Source: Symbiodinium natans (taxonomy: Eukaryota > Sar > Dinophyceae > Suessiales > Symbiodiniaceae). From it: a stretch of 64,000 bases of DNA. The number at the start of each line of letters is the position of its first letter. Position 1 is the first letter of the stretch. Below the pieces are notes generated by a model. The model was not told the DNA's origin. It saw nothing but the letters and a program-made list of their open reading frames with translations, and made no database searches. Where the stretch lies: positions 184,501 through 248,500 of the forward strand of contig CAJNDS010000023.1 in the NCBI GenBank assembly GCA_905221605.1, given 5' to 3'. The position numbers and the translations under genes were made by a program. This document shows positions 22,690 to 33,839 of the stretch, in pieces.

Positions 22690-22830
22690 CAGGTATCCGT
22701 GCTGGATGCCTACAAGCGGCTGCATGACTCGAAGAAGCGGGGCCAACAGTCCTTGGCAGAAGTCCCAATGGAGCATCTGGCAAAGGCACGCAAGACAGTT
22801 GCGGACTTCGAGTTGCTTGGATGGGTTTGA
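22690..22830 (+). CDS. Exon-like segment ending a protein
   Basis: After an AG acceptor (CTCTCCAG followed by G) the frame reads SVLDAYKRLHDSKKRG, then AEVPMEHLAKARKTVADFEL and stops. Helical, charged and clearly protein-like; probably a C-terminal exon. No family recognised and no upstream exon located. Confidence 0.4.
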   Translation, partial: QVSVLDAYKRLHDSKKRGQQSLAEVPMEHLAKARKTVADFELLGWV

Positions 22831-23339
22831 AGAATGGTCGTAAAATGCCGTAAATTTGGTGAAGGTGTGGACGACGAAGCACATGGACAGATCCGACCAC
22901 CAAGGCTTGGAACACAGGCGCGAGACAGAAAGCGACAGAGAGCGAGAGCCAGAGCCAGAGCCAGAGCGAGGGGGGTTGGGAGATTTACGCGTGAAACACG
23001 GGGCTAAAGTCCCCTCCAAAGAGATGCCCAGCCCATCAGTGGGCGATATGTATGTGTCACAGTCCGGCCGACCCCGACCTGAGGCCCCAAGAAAGAAACA
23101 AAAAAAAAGAGATAACCCTGGCAGCACCGTTCACCAGTAACAGACACATTGTGTGAGTTGTGCAGGACTCATCACTCCACGCGCGGGGAGGCCACTGAAG
23201 CAAGGCATCGGCCCTTGGACTTGCGTTGTGTGTCTTGTAAGGTGCTCACGCATGCGCCCCAGAGTGCGGACACGTTGTACGCATCAAGTGCAGTCAGGCA
23301 GTTTCCTTGCTCTTGTGTCCTGCAATTCAGCACCTCAGG

Positions 23340-23900
23340 AAAAACACAGACCTCGTACTTGTCGCACTCTCACTTTGTCGGCGCAGTTGTCAATGTGCTT
23401 GTGCAGAGAGCGCTGGAACCACAAGATTCGCATGCACTTGAGTTCCAGGCATAGCCGGCATAGCTTCTGAGAGCACGACGGGGCGCCTAGGAGCAGCGGG
23501 AGTTTCGTGGCATATTGCCAGCCGCTGCTGAGCTAGACCTCGTTGCGCAGCCAGTTACAAGTGCGGTTTGTGAAGGTCTGTCACTGCCATCTGTGTGCTG
23601 CAAGTCCTTTGTCTGTCTGGCCTTTGTCTGCTGCCGCTCGCCCAGCGAAGAGTTTGCAAAGCCTGGCGCCACTGGCACCGGCACCCCATGCTCAATGCTG
23701 TGTGATGGGGCAATCGTTCCAGGCAGGCTGGCGGGGCATCTAGGGACTTTGATTCTCATCATGGGAACTGACATAAAGCCCTCTGACATATACTCTGACA
23801 TGAAGAGCAAATCTCCAGGCTCAAAGCTTTGATGGGCAAGGGCCCAATTGTCGACTGTGACATAGCAGTCACGTGTCGAAGCTCGCAGCCATACACTGCT
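23340..23900 (-). CDS. Exon-like segments, unassigned
   Basis: Minus-strand reading of about 23,900-23,740 gives CYVTVDNWALAHQSFEPGDL then LFMSEYMSEGFMSVPMMRIK. About 23,455-23,345 gives LKCMRILWFQRSLHKHIDNC and ADKVRVRQVRGL. Both are protein-like. A plus-strand frame at 23,830-24,083 (RRRVMLSLSQRHVNIASLLR) overlaps the first piece only partly. No family known to me. Confidence 0.3.
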
Positions 23901-24499
23901 GTCAACGCAGGGATTGGGCTCGAGAAGAAGAAGCCGATGAGGCGTCGAGTCATGCTGAGCTTGTCGCAGCGACATGTGAACATAGCTTCTTTGTTGAGGG
24001 CGAAGGTCAGATGGGAAATCTTACCTGTGACGCAGGATGAGAGCTCTGAGGTTTACAAGATTCGTGCCGAACCCGGGTCCTGAAGTGCAAGTACACTGGG
24101 AGTGCAAAGCTACCTACGCTTGACTGGGCTTCGTCGGTGTCTCTGTTTGCAAAGCGAAGAAGGCAATACAGGGCAGGTAGGTTAAGTCGTATGGCTTCGC
24201 GACTTCCAAGACTGGTCAGAACGCACTTGCATCCCCAAGCCTGATCGGTTGTGAGAGCGTTTAACGGTAAAGTTCATGGCAAACAACAGCCCACGACGAC
24301 CACTTGCTTAGCGCAAGCCACAAGAGCAAAGGGCTGGTGCTGTGAGGAAAACCCCTCGTTGGGGCTCAACGAGTCTTGACTGGAGCCCTTCTCCCCTTGG
24401 ACGCGCGGCCCTCGCAACGGCTCGCGCCGGCCAGACGCACAGACGGTCGCTACCCAGCCGCCCGTTGCCGCCATAAATCCTAATGTAAAACAAAAAGGT

Positions 24500-25400
24500 G
24501 TGCTATTTTGTTTGTGAGTCGGGAACCTGCGCATCTGGCCCGTGCATTTGCGGACTGGCATCAAAGTTTTGTCGGGAGGCTCAGCCGTGCGGTGACGGTG
24601 ACAAATGCGTACTATGCATGTGTGCCGAGAGCATGCGCGTGCGGCACGTGCTCTTGGGGGAATGGCATCAACAGGTGTTTTGTGATGTGACTTTATCAGA
24701 CAAGGAAGGAAGGACGACCCTGCACCTCAGTCTGAGCTTCCCATGTCCCGGAACGAAGAGGCGGAGCGAGCAAACACCATAAATCCCGTGGCCTGGGCCT
24801 GTGCAGGAAGTGAGATCTCGCAAGCTTTCAAGATGCTAAAGCCAGGCCCCCAAAGGCTGACCCCTTCTCTCACCCGAAGGTGAACGGCCGACGTGTACCA
24901 TGGGACTAAAGGAGGGGGGGTGGACTTGGAACCCGAACTCGCAAGCCGAAACCCTATTTCAACCCCCTGTAAGCCTGGACCATGAGCTGATTTAGACATG
25001 AAAGTCGAAGCCGACGCCAATAAGTTAACCAAGCCAGGGTAGGCAGCCGACTTCTTCGATGACGTTAGAAGGGCTAAGTCGGCTAAGTTGTCCGGATGTT
25101 CAAACAGCGGGTAGCCACTCACGGAGGTACTGCGGCATCAAAAATGTATTCGATGATCTATTTAATGTCACCATGTGTCACCGGAGTTTAACATGCTGCC
25201 TTCTACTGGTAAGGGATTCAGGGTTTAGCGCTAGCTTCGGAGCAGATGAAAGACATTGCGTTCAGACTTCCGCGCTTCAGCGGGGTTTAACAGTTCAAGC
25301 CCCTGATGATGAAACCAATTTTTGTTCGCACGCTGGTAGCTTTGCTGAACTGGAGGCATCGCAGCCATGACTGTTGGTGTCAAGTTGCATAAATGACATG
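24500..25400. CDS. Ambiguous exon-like frames on both strands
   Basis: On the plus strand, 24,508-24,620 reads SREPAHLARAFADWHQSFVG and more. On the minus strand, 25,122-24,727 is a 131-codon open frame with DNLADLALLTSSKKSAAYPG. Neither has a known motif. I cannot decide which, if any, is expressed. Confidence 0.2.
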
Positions 25401-25960
25401 CCCTGGCGAAAGGATCAACAAAGACCTTCGGTGCAAGAATAGGAGGGTCACGCAAGGAAGTGCTCCGAGGTGTGAGTGCCAATCCGGACAGGGTGACTTT
25501 CGAGATCCATTCCAGGGAGCGTTAGCCTCAAGACACTCTTGCGCTAAAGGTGCAGATGCTCGCTCAATTTGATTGCTCTCAGGTATCATTGCTTGCTATG
25601 CGGTGGTCTTGGCGATGACTGGAGCCCTGCTCCAGAGGATGTTGCTCGGCTGCACTGACCAGTGCCATTGCGACCATCCTTTCGACATCGATACAGTCTC
25701 GATACAGTCTCGATACCCTCGAGGGCCGAAAGGGAAATGAAACCATCGACAAAGAATGTTTCTGCGTTTTGACAGAGCTGGAGGATGCCGGTCCTCAGAC
25801 TCAAGGGTCATCCAACAAGCTTCCGCCATCTACAGCCTGCTACAGCCTGCGTACATCGTGTAGCCATGTCTGGCCCTGTAACACACTATGTCCACCAAAT
25901 TCGTTGTCAAGCATTCGGATGGATCACTACAGGCATTGCATCAAGGCAGTCGAAAAAACA

Positions 25961-26020
25961 CCCCAACCATCCCCAACCATCCCCAACCATCCCCAACCAT
26001 CCCCAACCATCCCCAACCAT
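25961..26020. repeat. Decamer tandem repeat, six perfect copies
   Basis: CCCCAACCAT repeated six times without change. Confidence 0.97.
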
Positions 26021-26039
26021 CCAAGACTCATGCATGAGC

Positions 26040-27075
26040 ATTTGCTGCAGCGCTGAGGCGGAGGCTCTCACTGCCTGGATCTGAGGGACTTCCAAAAGGT
26101 CACAGTTGCCTCAGTGCAAACACAGAGGCCGATGCTCGGAGTAGAGGCGTGGCGATTGCATCATTTGAATCATTTCTTTAGATTATTTTCTCAGCCTTTC
26201 GTGACCAGGGTTCAGCGGCAGCTTGGAATGGAACCATCAATGGGTATCTGAGACGACCACCCAGATGGAGTGTCCGTAAGGCTTTCGTGGGCAGTGGTGC
26301 TCAAAATCGCGCGTCGTGGCCGTTGCTTCCGTTGCTTCGAGGGGAGATGGTCCTAGGTCAGGATCTTTGAGAACAGAGCTGCGCTGCCCTCAGGCTAGCG
26401 TCGATATCACATGGCCGACATAGCCTGAATCTGCACACAATTTAGATCAACTTAGCACATTGTAGCTGAGCTTCGCCTTCGGAAGGCTCGTCCAGAAGGC
26501 GCTTCCTTTGGCCAGATACTGCGCATTGAGAGGCAGGCCATCTTGCTGTATCTCTGGTGCTTGCAGCCCTTGTCATTCCGCAGTGGATGGCAGGAAGCTG
26601 ATGTCGGCTGATAAGATGCTGCTTCGGCCTCATACCTCTCGGGCTTGGTTTTGCAATTCTGCGCTCAGAGCCGATACGAAGGCAACATTGGTGCACCAGA
26701 AGTTATCAAAAACACAACGTGCGAGTGGGGAGGGGGGAGGCACAAAGCCATAACCCCACGGTTGAATCAACATAAATTAATCAACAAAATGCTGTTAGAT
26801 GTTTGAAGTCCGGTTTTGAGCATGACCAGGTCCAGAGGAGCCCACGATGACTGTGTTGAGTTAAGCTGAGGGTACAAGTGCAGATCCGCGACAAGGAGGT
26901 GACGGATGTTTCGCAGTGCATGTACCGCAGGCGGGAAGAAATATCGCGACGAGCTTTGTAGACCTGCGCATGCTTCAGCACACCAAACGGGTGCGGCCCG
27001 GCCCTCAGAGCGCAGGACGGGGGCAAGCTCGGCCTCCGGATCAGGACTGCTACTGATGTTGACGAGAATACCCAT
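26040..27075. other. No gene that I can support
   Basis: Open frames of 60-100 codons on both strands, none with recognisable motifs. Confidence 0.3.
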
Positions 27076-27079
27076 CAAA

Positions 27080-27400
27080 ACAAAACTTGTCCCCAGTTGT
27101 CTCGATGCTGGATGCTATGCCGTCCGGGACTGTTGTCTCCATTTTTCTTATTTTGTCTTTGTAACGTGAGCAGAACTGGATGCTGTTACGCCGGTCTGGG
27201 ACTTGTTGTCTCCCATTGAGTCTCCCATTTTTTGTATTAAACAGCTTTAGCTGGAGTTCTTAATTTGTTCCCCATACAGCTTTAGCTGGGGGGTTCTTTT
27301 TTATTTACAAAGAAAGGGCTTCTCTGACATTCATACTTGAAAAACTTGTCTCCCAGTTGAGTTGTCTCCCAGTTATTGTTTTCCATCCGGCACGTGAAAA
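27080..27400. repeat. Degenerate T/G-rich repeats
   Basis: Words recur imperfectly: GGATGCT...CCG...TCTGGGACT...TTGTCTCC at about 27,110 and 27,179, ACAGCTTTAGCTGG at about 27,241 and 27,277, TTGTCTCCCAGTT at about 27,346 and 27,363. Looks like decayed tandem or palindromic short repeats. The word AGCTTTAGCT is nearly palindromic. Confidence 0.6.
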
Positions 27401-28054
27401 ACAACTCGCCTTGGCTGCGATTTAAAGAATGCCTGCTTCTACTTGGGGTCGTGGCTGGTGTTTGTTGATTGGTTTTTCTTCTTTACTTCTGCCATTTGAT
27501 GGCTTGTCTTTGTTGCTTTTTAAGGGTCACTCGTGTTAACTCTCGTGTTTAAGCGTATGCTGGCACTTGCTGCTTGGAGAGTGCTTGAAACTTGCACGGC
27601 TCTCAGAAAGATCATGGGCAGCTTGTTAATGGCACAAGAAATTTGCGCAGGCTGCGGCAGAAGCAGTGACTGTGGCAGGATCTTCGGGACCGTCACCGGT
27701 TTCATTCCTTCGGGCGCATGGGCGCCCATTGAAAACTTCAGAGGACCTTCCACGCCCTCGTGCGTGGTGTGTGACGGGGATCCAAAAAGCAGTCGGACAA
27801 GGATGTGCAAGTTTCATGCCGGCATGCATCGCCTCTTTTTGCCTTCCTCTTTGTGTCTTCAGGATCGGTTGGTTGTGCTAGACAAGGCAATGGTGCATGC
27901 TCAAGCTGAAAAACTGTTCATAACTGTTCCTTGCGCGCATGAGAAGGTCGGTCAGCTGGTGATCGACGGCTGCGAAGAAATTAGCAAAGCGCAGGAGACT
28001 GATCGTGCCAGGCACCCGAGCCTTGCAACAGCTACTACGACACCAATTCAGGAT

Positions 28055-31000
28055 GCCTATTCTGAGGTAGTTCCTGCAAATTGGCAAGGCATCGTGAAGA
28101 TGATCTTGGGAGGCCATGTGCTTGCCGAGCAGTGAGTGTTTATCTCGTCTCGTCTTTCCACGGTTTCGCAAGAGGCATTGCTTTCTACAAGGGCTTGCTG
28201 CCAGAGTGGGTGAAGCCGGAGAACTGATGTGTGACATGTGCACACATGTACAAAGTGATGATGTTGTCAGAGATGCTTCCAGGAGCCTCTGGATGATTTA
28301 GTTCCAGGTCCCTTGAAGGCAGGTGTGGAGGCAGGCAGCAAGTAGGCATGATGTTGGCGGAAGTTCGAGAGAAGGCATGACTGGACGCAGACACAGGCGG
28401 ATTGGGCGATCTACAATGAGCCCAAAGGAGCTGGATGCCGAAGCTGAAGTGCTTGCTTAGATGATCCTATAAGTTCGAGCTGTACGGATGGGGCAACTAA
28501 AGTGGAACACTTGCTGAGGTGTGCATCAACATAGCGCCTTGGAATGCTCCGGCAACTCTGAGCTTAGCTCCGGCGCTGTCAATGCTAGCGGCGGGAAATC
28601 ACGCTACTTGGGCTGCAAGAAGCCATGCTGTTGCCGGATGTGGTTTGTCCCGAAGACGCATGCAAACAGATTAGTGGTCCTCGTCAAGGTTGTCATCAAG
28701 CCCCCTGAGCTGGTGCCGACGGTTTCTACGGTCCTCCGAAAGCTCTGCAGATTGCTCGGCCGAAGCTTTTGATAAAGCATGATAAAGCATTTGAGGGCGA
28801 AACGTATTTGCGGAGTCTCGTCGGCGCACACTGTTGATCTGTTTAAAGTGCTTGTCAGGTCAAAAACACTTAAGCGGCTACGTGTGGGTTGAGGAAGGGG
28901 GCAAAGAGGCGAGCCGACACCAGCAGCCCCTGCACTCCTGATAAGTATAGCAGTAGATGCCATAACAATCTGGAATCTGGAACTTCCGTGCCTTGCAGGC
29001 TGTAGAAAGGCTCATTGCAGAAGGAGCTGATCATCTAGCAGCTCATGTCGAAATATCTCGAAATTGGAGTGTGGAGTCTTGCCTTCGAGCGCTTGAGGCA
29101 TTTACGGGCGGTGGTGAAATTGCGAAGCTTGTGGCTGCCCGCTGCGGCCAGGCTGCCCGCGAGCAGACCCTAAGGAAACGGAGCTGTGTTGCATTGTGTT
29201 GCATTGTGTTGCCAGATGTTGACTCCGGTCACCCTGGAGCTCGGCGGCAAAAGTCCTGCCTTTGTTGATCAAGGGTGTGCCGCCTAGTCGAAGCATGATT
29301 TGCAGGGTGTTGATGTCCTCGGTACACCTGCAGAGCTTCCCCATGCCAGGTTGGACGAAGATATGCTGCGCAGCGTTGTGCAAGAGATTTTGGAGACCAA
29401 GGCAGGTTCATGCATGCAAGAGGCTCTACTCTTCCGACTCTTACCCTATAAGCTACATTCCCCCATCACAGCAGCCAGGTTTTCAAGACAGGGCAGTTCT
29501 GCTGTGCTCACGATTATGCCAAGCACTTAATTTCTGTACAGACTGGGCAGTGCAGGGCGATTCATGCCATTTCATGCCAGAATGCCAGAAGAGGGCACCA
29601 CGTTAGGTGTTGATCCACGAATCGGTCGTGCGTGACTTTTGCCGTGTGCTGAAGGCCGTTGGGGCTAGTCCCAAGCCCACAACAAGTAGCCCACAGCAAG
29701 TGCTATATGACTGCTATATGTGTGTTGGTTCATTCATGTGGCTGTCTCAAGAGGCCATGGTGGAGGACCTCGGCACCAGGCAGTCCTGGGGGGTTGAAAG
29801 CTCGTGAACCGGGAGCAGTGGAAGGCCGAAGCAAGTAGCGCAAATTCTGAAATCTGTTGGCATCTGTCTGATCTATCTGTCTGAATTAATGAAGCTGAAA
29901 CTCAAAGTGGGCCCATTGCTTGATGTGTAGGGAGTCTCGGGAGCAGAAAGGCAGGTGGAGGCTTGCAGATTTTTCTGCGGGAGGCGAAGTTTGGGTTCAA
30001 ACTTCCCAAAGCCTGCCGGCCCTGCCCCGAAATCGCTGGGGCAAACGCCGCGACTGGTAATTAGCATGGCCGCGCAGCCACCTTCGAATGCCTGCTGTCG
30101 CACATAGGTCGTTGTGTACACAGGATGCTGGCTTCAGTTGCCGTCTTCCTCTGCGTGCGATTGTTCTGCAAGGCGGAATGTTCGGATGCTTGGACGACGG
30201 CAGTACAACGACATGACCCGGCTCTTCCAGGACTGTAAGGCTGAGTGTGCCTGGATCTCGGCTATGTGGCGCTGACCGTTTGGAAGCTTTCGCTGCCACG
30301 ATCGCTACTTGCAGATTCCTCCTGTCGGTGGCGAGTTTAGCTTCCATGAAGAGGCCCGGCTTGGTGTTACAGCGTAGTTTCAACATTGTCGAGACTGCAA
30401 TGCGAGCGAAAGGAGGTTGAATCAGGCAGAGTTGATGAGTTGGCCTGGCTTGCACTTGCCGTGCACGGAGAATCGCAGCAACAAAAATGTTGTATTTGGA
30501 CTGGAGTGATCGGTTTCATTGGTGGCACCCCTATTAACCTACCCTTTCCTGTTTCTTTTCCCCGTCGGTTTGGGACATGGACCCACTGGGGCATGGACAT
30601 CTGTTTTCCGACATTTTCCAACAACTTCCATAGTTTCGCGATGAGCAATAATGAGATAAATAATGAGATATGTTGAGGCTCCGGTCTCAAGGCCTCTGGG
30701 TGCTGGCATGGTGGCACAAAGGATTTCGCTGCTTCCGAAAGGAAATGTCTGTGCCGATGACTGGCATCCTTTCTCCGGCACGTGATCGAGCTGTTGGGAT
30801 CTTGCCAATCAACATATCATGTTTCATGTGTGGCCTTGTGCGGCTGCTTGCTGGTAAGGTTTTCCAGCAAGAAATCTTCGGACCGCTGCTGCCCATCTTG
30901 CCTGTTCGGGATGTGCAGGAGGCATATGCACCATGTGTCAGGACATGAAAACCGAGGACGAAAATGCACATTGTTGGCAGGCCATCCGGACCATCAACCA

Positions 31001-31290
31001 AGTCTCGGCCAAGCCATTGATTGCATACTGTTACACGAAGGAAAGCGGCATCTTTTGTTGCAGTGTTGCGATGTGTTGCGTACTTCTGCGCTGGATGGCG
31101 CCGAGGAGAAATCGGCTGAAGTAGAGTTCATCAGCAACGTGCCAGCTGGCAACATCGCTGTGAATGGCGGGCCTATGGTGCGGGCTTCATTGTTCTTGTT
31201 TGTGGGAGTCTTAGAGAGCGCCTGTGAATCAGCGCATGATCTCCAACTACGCGGCAAACTTTGGCGGCACTGGGCCAAGCGGAATGGGTG
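28055..31290 (+). CDS. Aldehyde dehydrogenase (ALDH superfamily, ALDH3-like) gene
   Basis: Oxidises aldehydes to acids with NAD(P)+. At least 14 small exons appear in the correct order: a possible N-terminal helix (NWQGIVKMILGGHVLAEQ, about 28,070-28,135) and LPEWVKPE; IYNEPKG; INIAPWNAPATLSLAPAL with the active-site Asn in PWN; VVIKPPELVP (cofactor Lys); FTGGGEIAKLVAARCG; TPVTLELGGKSPAFVD (general-base Glu in LELGG); FKTGQFCCAHDY (catalytic Cys); VLIHESVVRDFCRVLK; QQEIFGPLLPILPV; AIRTINQVSAKPLIAYCY; NVPAGNIAVNGG; FGGTGPSGMGA. EIFGPLLP and GPSGMG are typical of the family. Six introns could be phased, five GC-AG and one GT-AG, 59-89 bases long. Tyr of the common WNYP motif is Ala here, and two Cys are adjacent at the active site. 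Nothing visible disables the gene. The first exon and targeting signal are unresolved. Confidence 0.85.
28401..28599 (+). CDS. ALDH exons with EPKG and PWN motifs
   Basis: Exon ending at 28,429 (IYNEPKG), GC-AG intron 28,430-28,518 (89 bases), exon 28,519-28,599 (VCINIAPWNAP...LAAGN). The join restores the spacing of the family's EPLG-VVLIIxPWN block exactly. The donor after LAAGN at about 28,600 is not a standard one, so that end is approximate. Confidence 0.75.
28689..28745 (+). CDS. ALDH exon with cofactor lysine
   Basis: Starts after AAG at 28,688 and reads VVIKPPELVPTVSTVLRK, the KPxE cofactor-binding strand and following helix. Confidence 0.7.
28999..29151 (+). CDS. ALDH exons around the FTGG motif
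   Basis: After an AG at 28,998 the frame reads AVERLIAEGADHLAAHV, in the place of the VVxGGxxxxxxLL segment. About 29,090-29,151 reads AFTGGGEIAKLVAARCGQ, the FTGS/FTGG cofactor loop. A GC-AG intron (29,152-29,215, 64 bases) follows. Whether the two pieces are one exon is unclear. Confidence 0.65.
29216..29660 (+). CDS. ALDH catalytic exons (Glu and Cys)
   Basis: Four exons that join in frame: 29,216-29,274 (LTPVTLELGGKSPAFVDQ), GT-AG intron 29,275-29,349; 29,350-29,401 (LDEDMLRSVVQEILETK), GC-AG intron 29,402-29,478; 29,479-29,517 (VFKTGQFCCAHDY), GC-AG intron 29,518-29,606; then 29,607 onward (VLIHESVVRDFCRVLKA). Introns are 75, 77 and 89 bases. The third exon is only 39 bases and holds the catalytic cysteine. 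Confidence 0.8.
30180..30800 (+). CDS. ALDH exons, middle-to-late region
   Basis: About 30,190-30,255 reads RQYNDMTRLFQDCKAEC, in the place of the family's helix after the catalytic domain (R...R...L). About 30,745-30,795 reads SVPMTGILSPARDRAV, in the place of the xPTVL strand. These are shorter and less certain than the flanking exons but lie in the expected order. Confidence 0.45.
30859..31290 (+). CDS. ALDH C-terminal exons
   Basis: Exon 30,859-30,921 (VFQQEIFGPLLPILPVRDVQ), GC-AG intron 30,922-30,980 (59 bases), exon from 30,981 (AIRTINQVSAKPLIAYCYTK). Then about 31,108-31,170 (NVPAGNIAVNGGPMV) and about 31,222-31,290 (SNYAANFGGTGPSGMGA). The last stop codon was not placed with confidence. 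Confidence 0.75.
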
Positions 31291-31399
31291 CTTCGGCGCA
31301 TTGCTTATATTGACCGACACGAAGTGACAGCATGTCACGATTTTGTGTAGCAGTGTAGCCCTGGCTGGCAGATGCCAGGCGCCAGCTTCTGGGGCCGGG

Positions 31400-32110
31400 A
31401 CGGCCTAAAAGAGTTCTCCAACAGAAAACATGTGCTGCACTGAGACTTGCAAAAGTTCTTGATTGAAGAACTGTTGCATAGTTTGACCAGCGCGGGCAGA
31501 AAGCCCACCGTGCAAGCGGGCCATGCACGCAAGTAAGGACTCGGACTCCAGATTCAGCAACGTGTTTCATAGGTCTGTCCATTCTGTGTAGTGTTTACAG
31601 CAAGCCACAAGTGGCTGATAACACATCGCCCTTGCTGCAGTCTTGCTGCAATGGGACAAACTGTTTTCACGCACTTCATGTTCCGTGCAAGGTCATGAGT
31701 GGGCGCAACGGGTTCGCAAGGCAGATGGGGCATGTGACAGATTTGCATGCATTCCCACGGGCGCCATAGAGCGCCAAGCCCGTAATTGGTTGTAGCTCTT
31801 TTTGAGGATCTAGTCGGTGCTTGTTGGTGTGTTCTGGGCTCTTTGTCCATGGCCAGGTCTTTCTTTTCTGGACCGCCAACATAGCTTTGGCATCGCAGCT
31901 GCTAATTACTAGCTTCTCTATTTCAACCCAACGGCATTTGGCAACGTTCAAAAGCTCCGTGTTCTTGCGTGCGCAGGATGTATTTTCTTGAGCTGCTTTG
32001 TGCGATCTGTGATGATACTGCTACTGTTGGGGGTCTTATACAGTCACGCTTGACCAATGGCCGATCGCTGCAGCCACTGGCACGCCAGCTGAAAGTCAGG
32101 CAGCCCAATG
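31400..32110. other. No gene that I can support
   Basis: Follows the end of the aldehyde dehydrogenase gene. Open frames are short and lack motifs. Confidence 0.3.
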
Positions 32111-32117
32111 TCTACAG

Positions 32118-32215
32118 AGTCACCAGACTGGGCCATTGCGCAGGATGGAGATGGCAGCCATAAGCAAGTCACCAGACTGGGCCATTGCGCATGATGGAGA
32201 TATCAGCCAACAGCC
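32118..32215. repeat. 49-base tandem duplication
   Basis: AGTCACCAGACTGGGCCATT and the 25-30 following bases occur at 32,118 and again at 32,167 with a few differences. Confidence 0.85.
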
Positions 32216-32429
32216 ACACCAGCAGGATCGCACGCACTGATTGGATATGCGATGTGTTCCGGTTCTTTTCCCGGGGCGCCGCAGGGTGCAGGCCTTGACT
32301 AAAGTAGCACAGCTTGGAGGTGACCAGACCCGAAAGTTCACGGTTAAATGGCTACCGAGGTTTGTGGTTGAAGCCTGCCCTGAGCCATCCTGAGCCAGCA
32401 GCATGAGCCGAGAAGCCGCCATCGCTGGT

Positions 32430-33268
32430 GGGGTCGCTGGTGGCGTGGAGTCCCTCGTGGTTCCGAACTTGTCCACATGCAGACTTTCAAGCTGCAGAAG
32501 CCATTCTCTTTGAAATTCACAACCTGCTGCAAGGTGCAGCCGCTGGAGCTGATAAAGACGAGGCAAAACAATGCCCCACCAGATTGTTCTTGCCAGTGCG
32601 ACAACATTCCAGGTTTCAACTCAGCAAGTCCATGAACCCAACAATGTCCAATCCTCGGCTTTGCACGCGTTGCCGTACAACAGTGCGATGCTCGTGCATG
32701 TGCTGACCGAGTTTGCCGGCCGCAGTTTTGATTGTGCTCGTGAACTTTGTGGGCTCCAGGTAACCTCCAGGTATACGGACTCCATGGGCAGGTTGTGCTC
32801 TAGGCTGATGGCAGATACAAGGCCTGCTCAGACTATGACTACGATGCGCCGTCACGGTTCTGGAACACGGTGTTTGTTTCGAGCAAGAGAGACATCTTGT
32901 CAGCTTGTCAGTACAGCAACCACCCACCCAACCAACCAACCATTGAGCAGTGAGCACAATGGCTGGAAATGCCTGCTTTTCAACGCACTGATGGATGCGG
33001 CAGCTGCGTCAAGGGTTTATGTACTGGGCTTGGACTATTCACCGATGCATTCAGTGCTGTTCTTGCATGCAGTCATGCAAGTAATAACTCAGGCATCCTT
33101 TGGCGGCGTTCCGACGGGAAAGATGTTGCGCAGCATGGCTTCTTTGGCGAAGGCCAGCGGAGCAGAATGAAAAGCTCGCCGGAATGATGCAGAATGTAGC
33201 GCGACAACTGCTTCGGGAGGCCTTGCCGAAGTCGCTGCGTTGCGAGAGGATTCGGTGCTGATACCTGA
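32430..33268 (+). CDS. Exon-like segments, unassigned gene left of the retrotransposon
   Basis: Three plus-strand pieces look coding: about 32,480-32,570 (AAEAILFEIHNLLQGAAAGA), about 32,650-32,760 (HALPYNSAMLVHVLTEFAGR) and 32,985-33,168 (LMDAAAASRVYVLGLDYSPM, later GGVPTGKMLRSMASLAKASG), then 33,172-33,268 (KLAGMMQNVARQLLREALPK) to a stop. I cannot name the family, and the pieces need not belong to one gene. Confidence 0.3.
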
Positions 33269-33676
33269 TCGTCTCATCATTGCGGAAAGCGGCGATCGAG
33301 GCCACACAGACACAGATACACACACACACACACAAGCAAGGGCACAGCATTCTGTCTGGAGACCCGCAGGCAGCATCGTATTTGTTATGTGCGCGATATC
33401 GAAGACTGCAGGGCCAAGCGAAGGCAAGCTTGGGGCCCTCGCATTGGCGATTGGACGCCTTCGTCTCAGCATTCTCAGCTCAGCCCCGATCAACTCAGCA
33501 AGCATCGATCGCGCTGAATTTTTATGATTGGCAGTCTTGCATAAAATTCGGCGAATCAAGACCAGCTGCCATGCATGTCTACGGATACGTTCGAAAGGCA
33601 GGTCATGCCCGTGTGTCCTTGTTGCGCGTGTGCGTGCACGTGTCCGTCTATCCGTATCCGTAGCCGTATCCGTGTC

Positions 33677-33681
33677 CGTAT
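33677..33681 (+). repeat. Target-site duplication, left (CGTAT)
   Basis: CGTAT directly before the TGTCAAACG that starts the left LTR. Identical to 42,249-42,253. Confidence 0.85.
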
Positions 33682-33818
33682 TGTCAAACGGGACCGTTTT
33701 GTCTAAGGACTGAGTGTACAGTGCAGCATCTCTGCTGCTGTCTTGGCCCGAAACGCGTAGGGCCCTTGAGTCTTGGCAACCGCCTGCTGAAAAGGTGTGT
33801 TGCACCCGTTTTCTGATA
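33682..33818 (+). repeat. Left LTR (137 bases)
   Basis: Begins TGTCAAACG and ends TTCTGATA. From 33,694 to its end (125 bases) it is identical to the right LTR; the only differences are in a 3-5 base patch near the start. Unusually short for an LTR. Confidence 0.9.
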
Positions 33819-33819
33819 C

Positions 33820-33831
33820 TGGTAGCGGAGC
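33820..33831 (+). other. Putative primer-binding site
   Basis: TGGTAGCGGAGC, one base after the LTR. It resembles the TGGTATCAGAGC site complementary to initiator-methionine tRNA that many copia elements use. The assignment is by similarity only. Confidence 0.55.
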
Positions 33832-33839
33832 AAGCGAAG

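Noticed and set aside
25961-26020. CRISPR-like array
   Set aside because: Six head-to-tail 10-base copies with no spacers; a simple tandem repeat.
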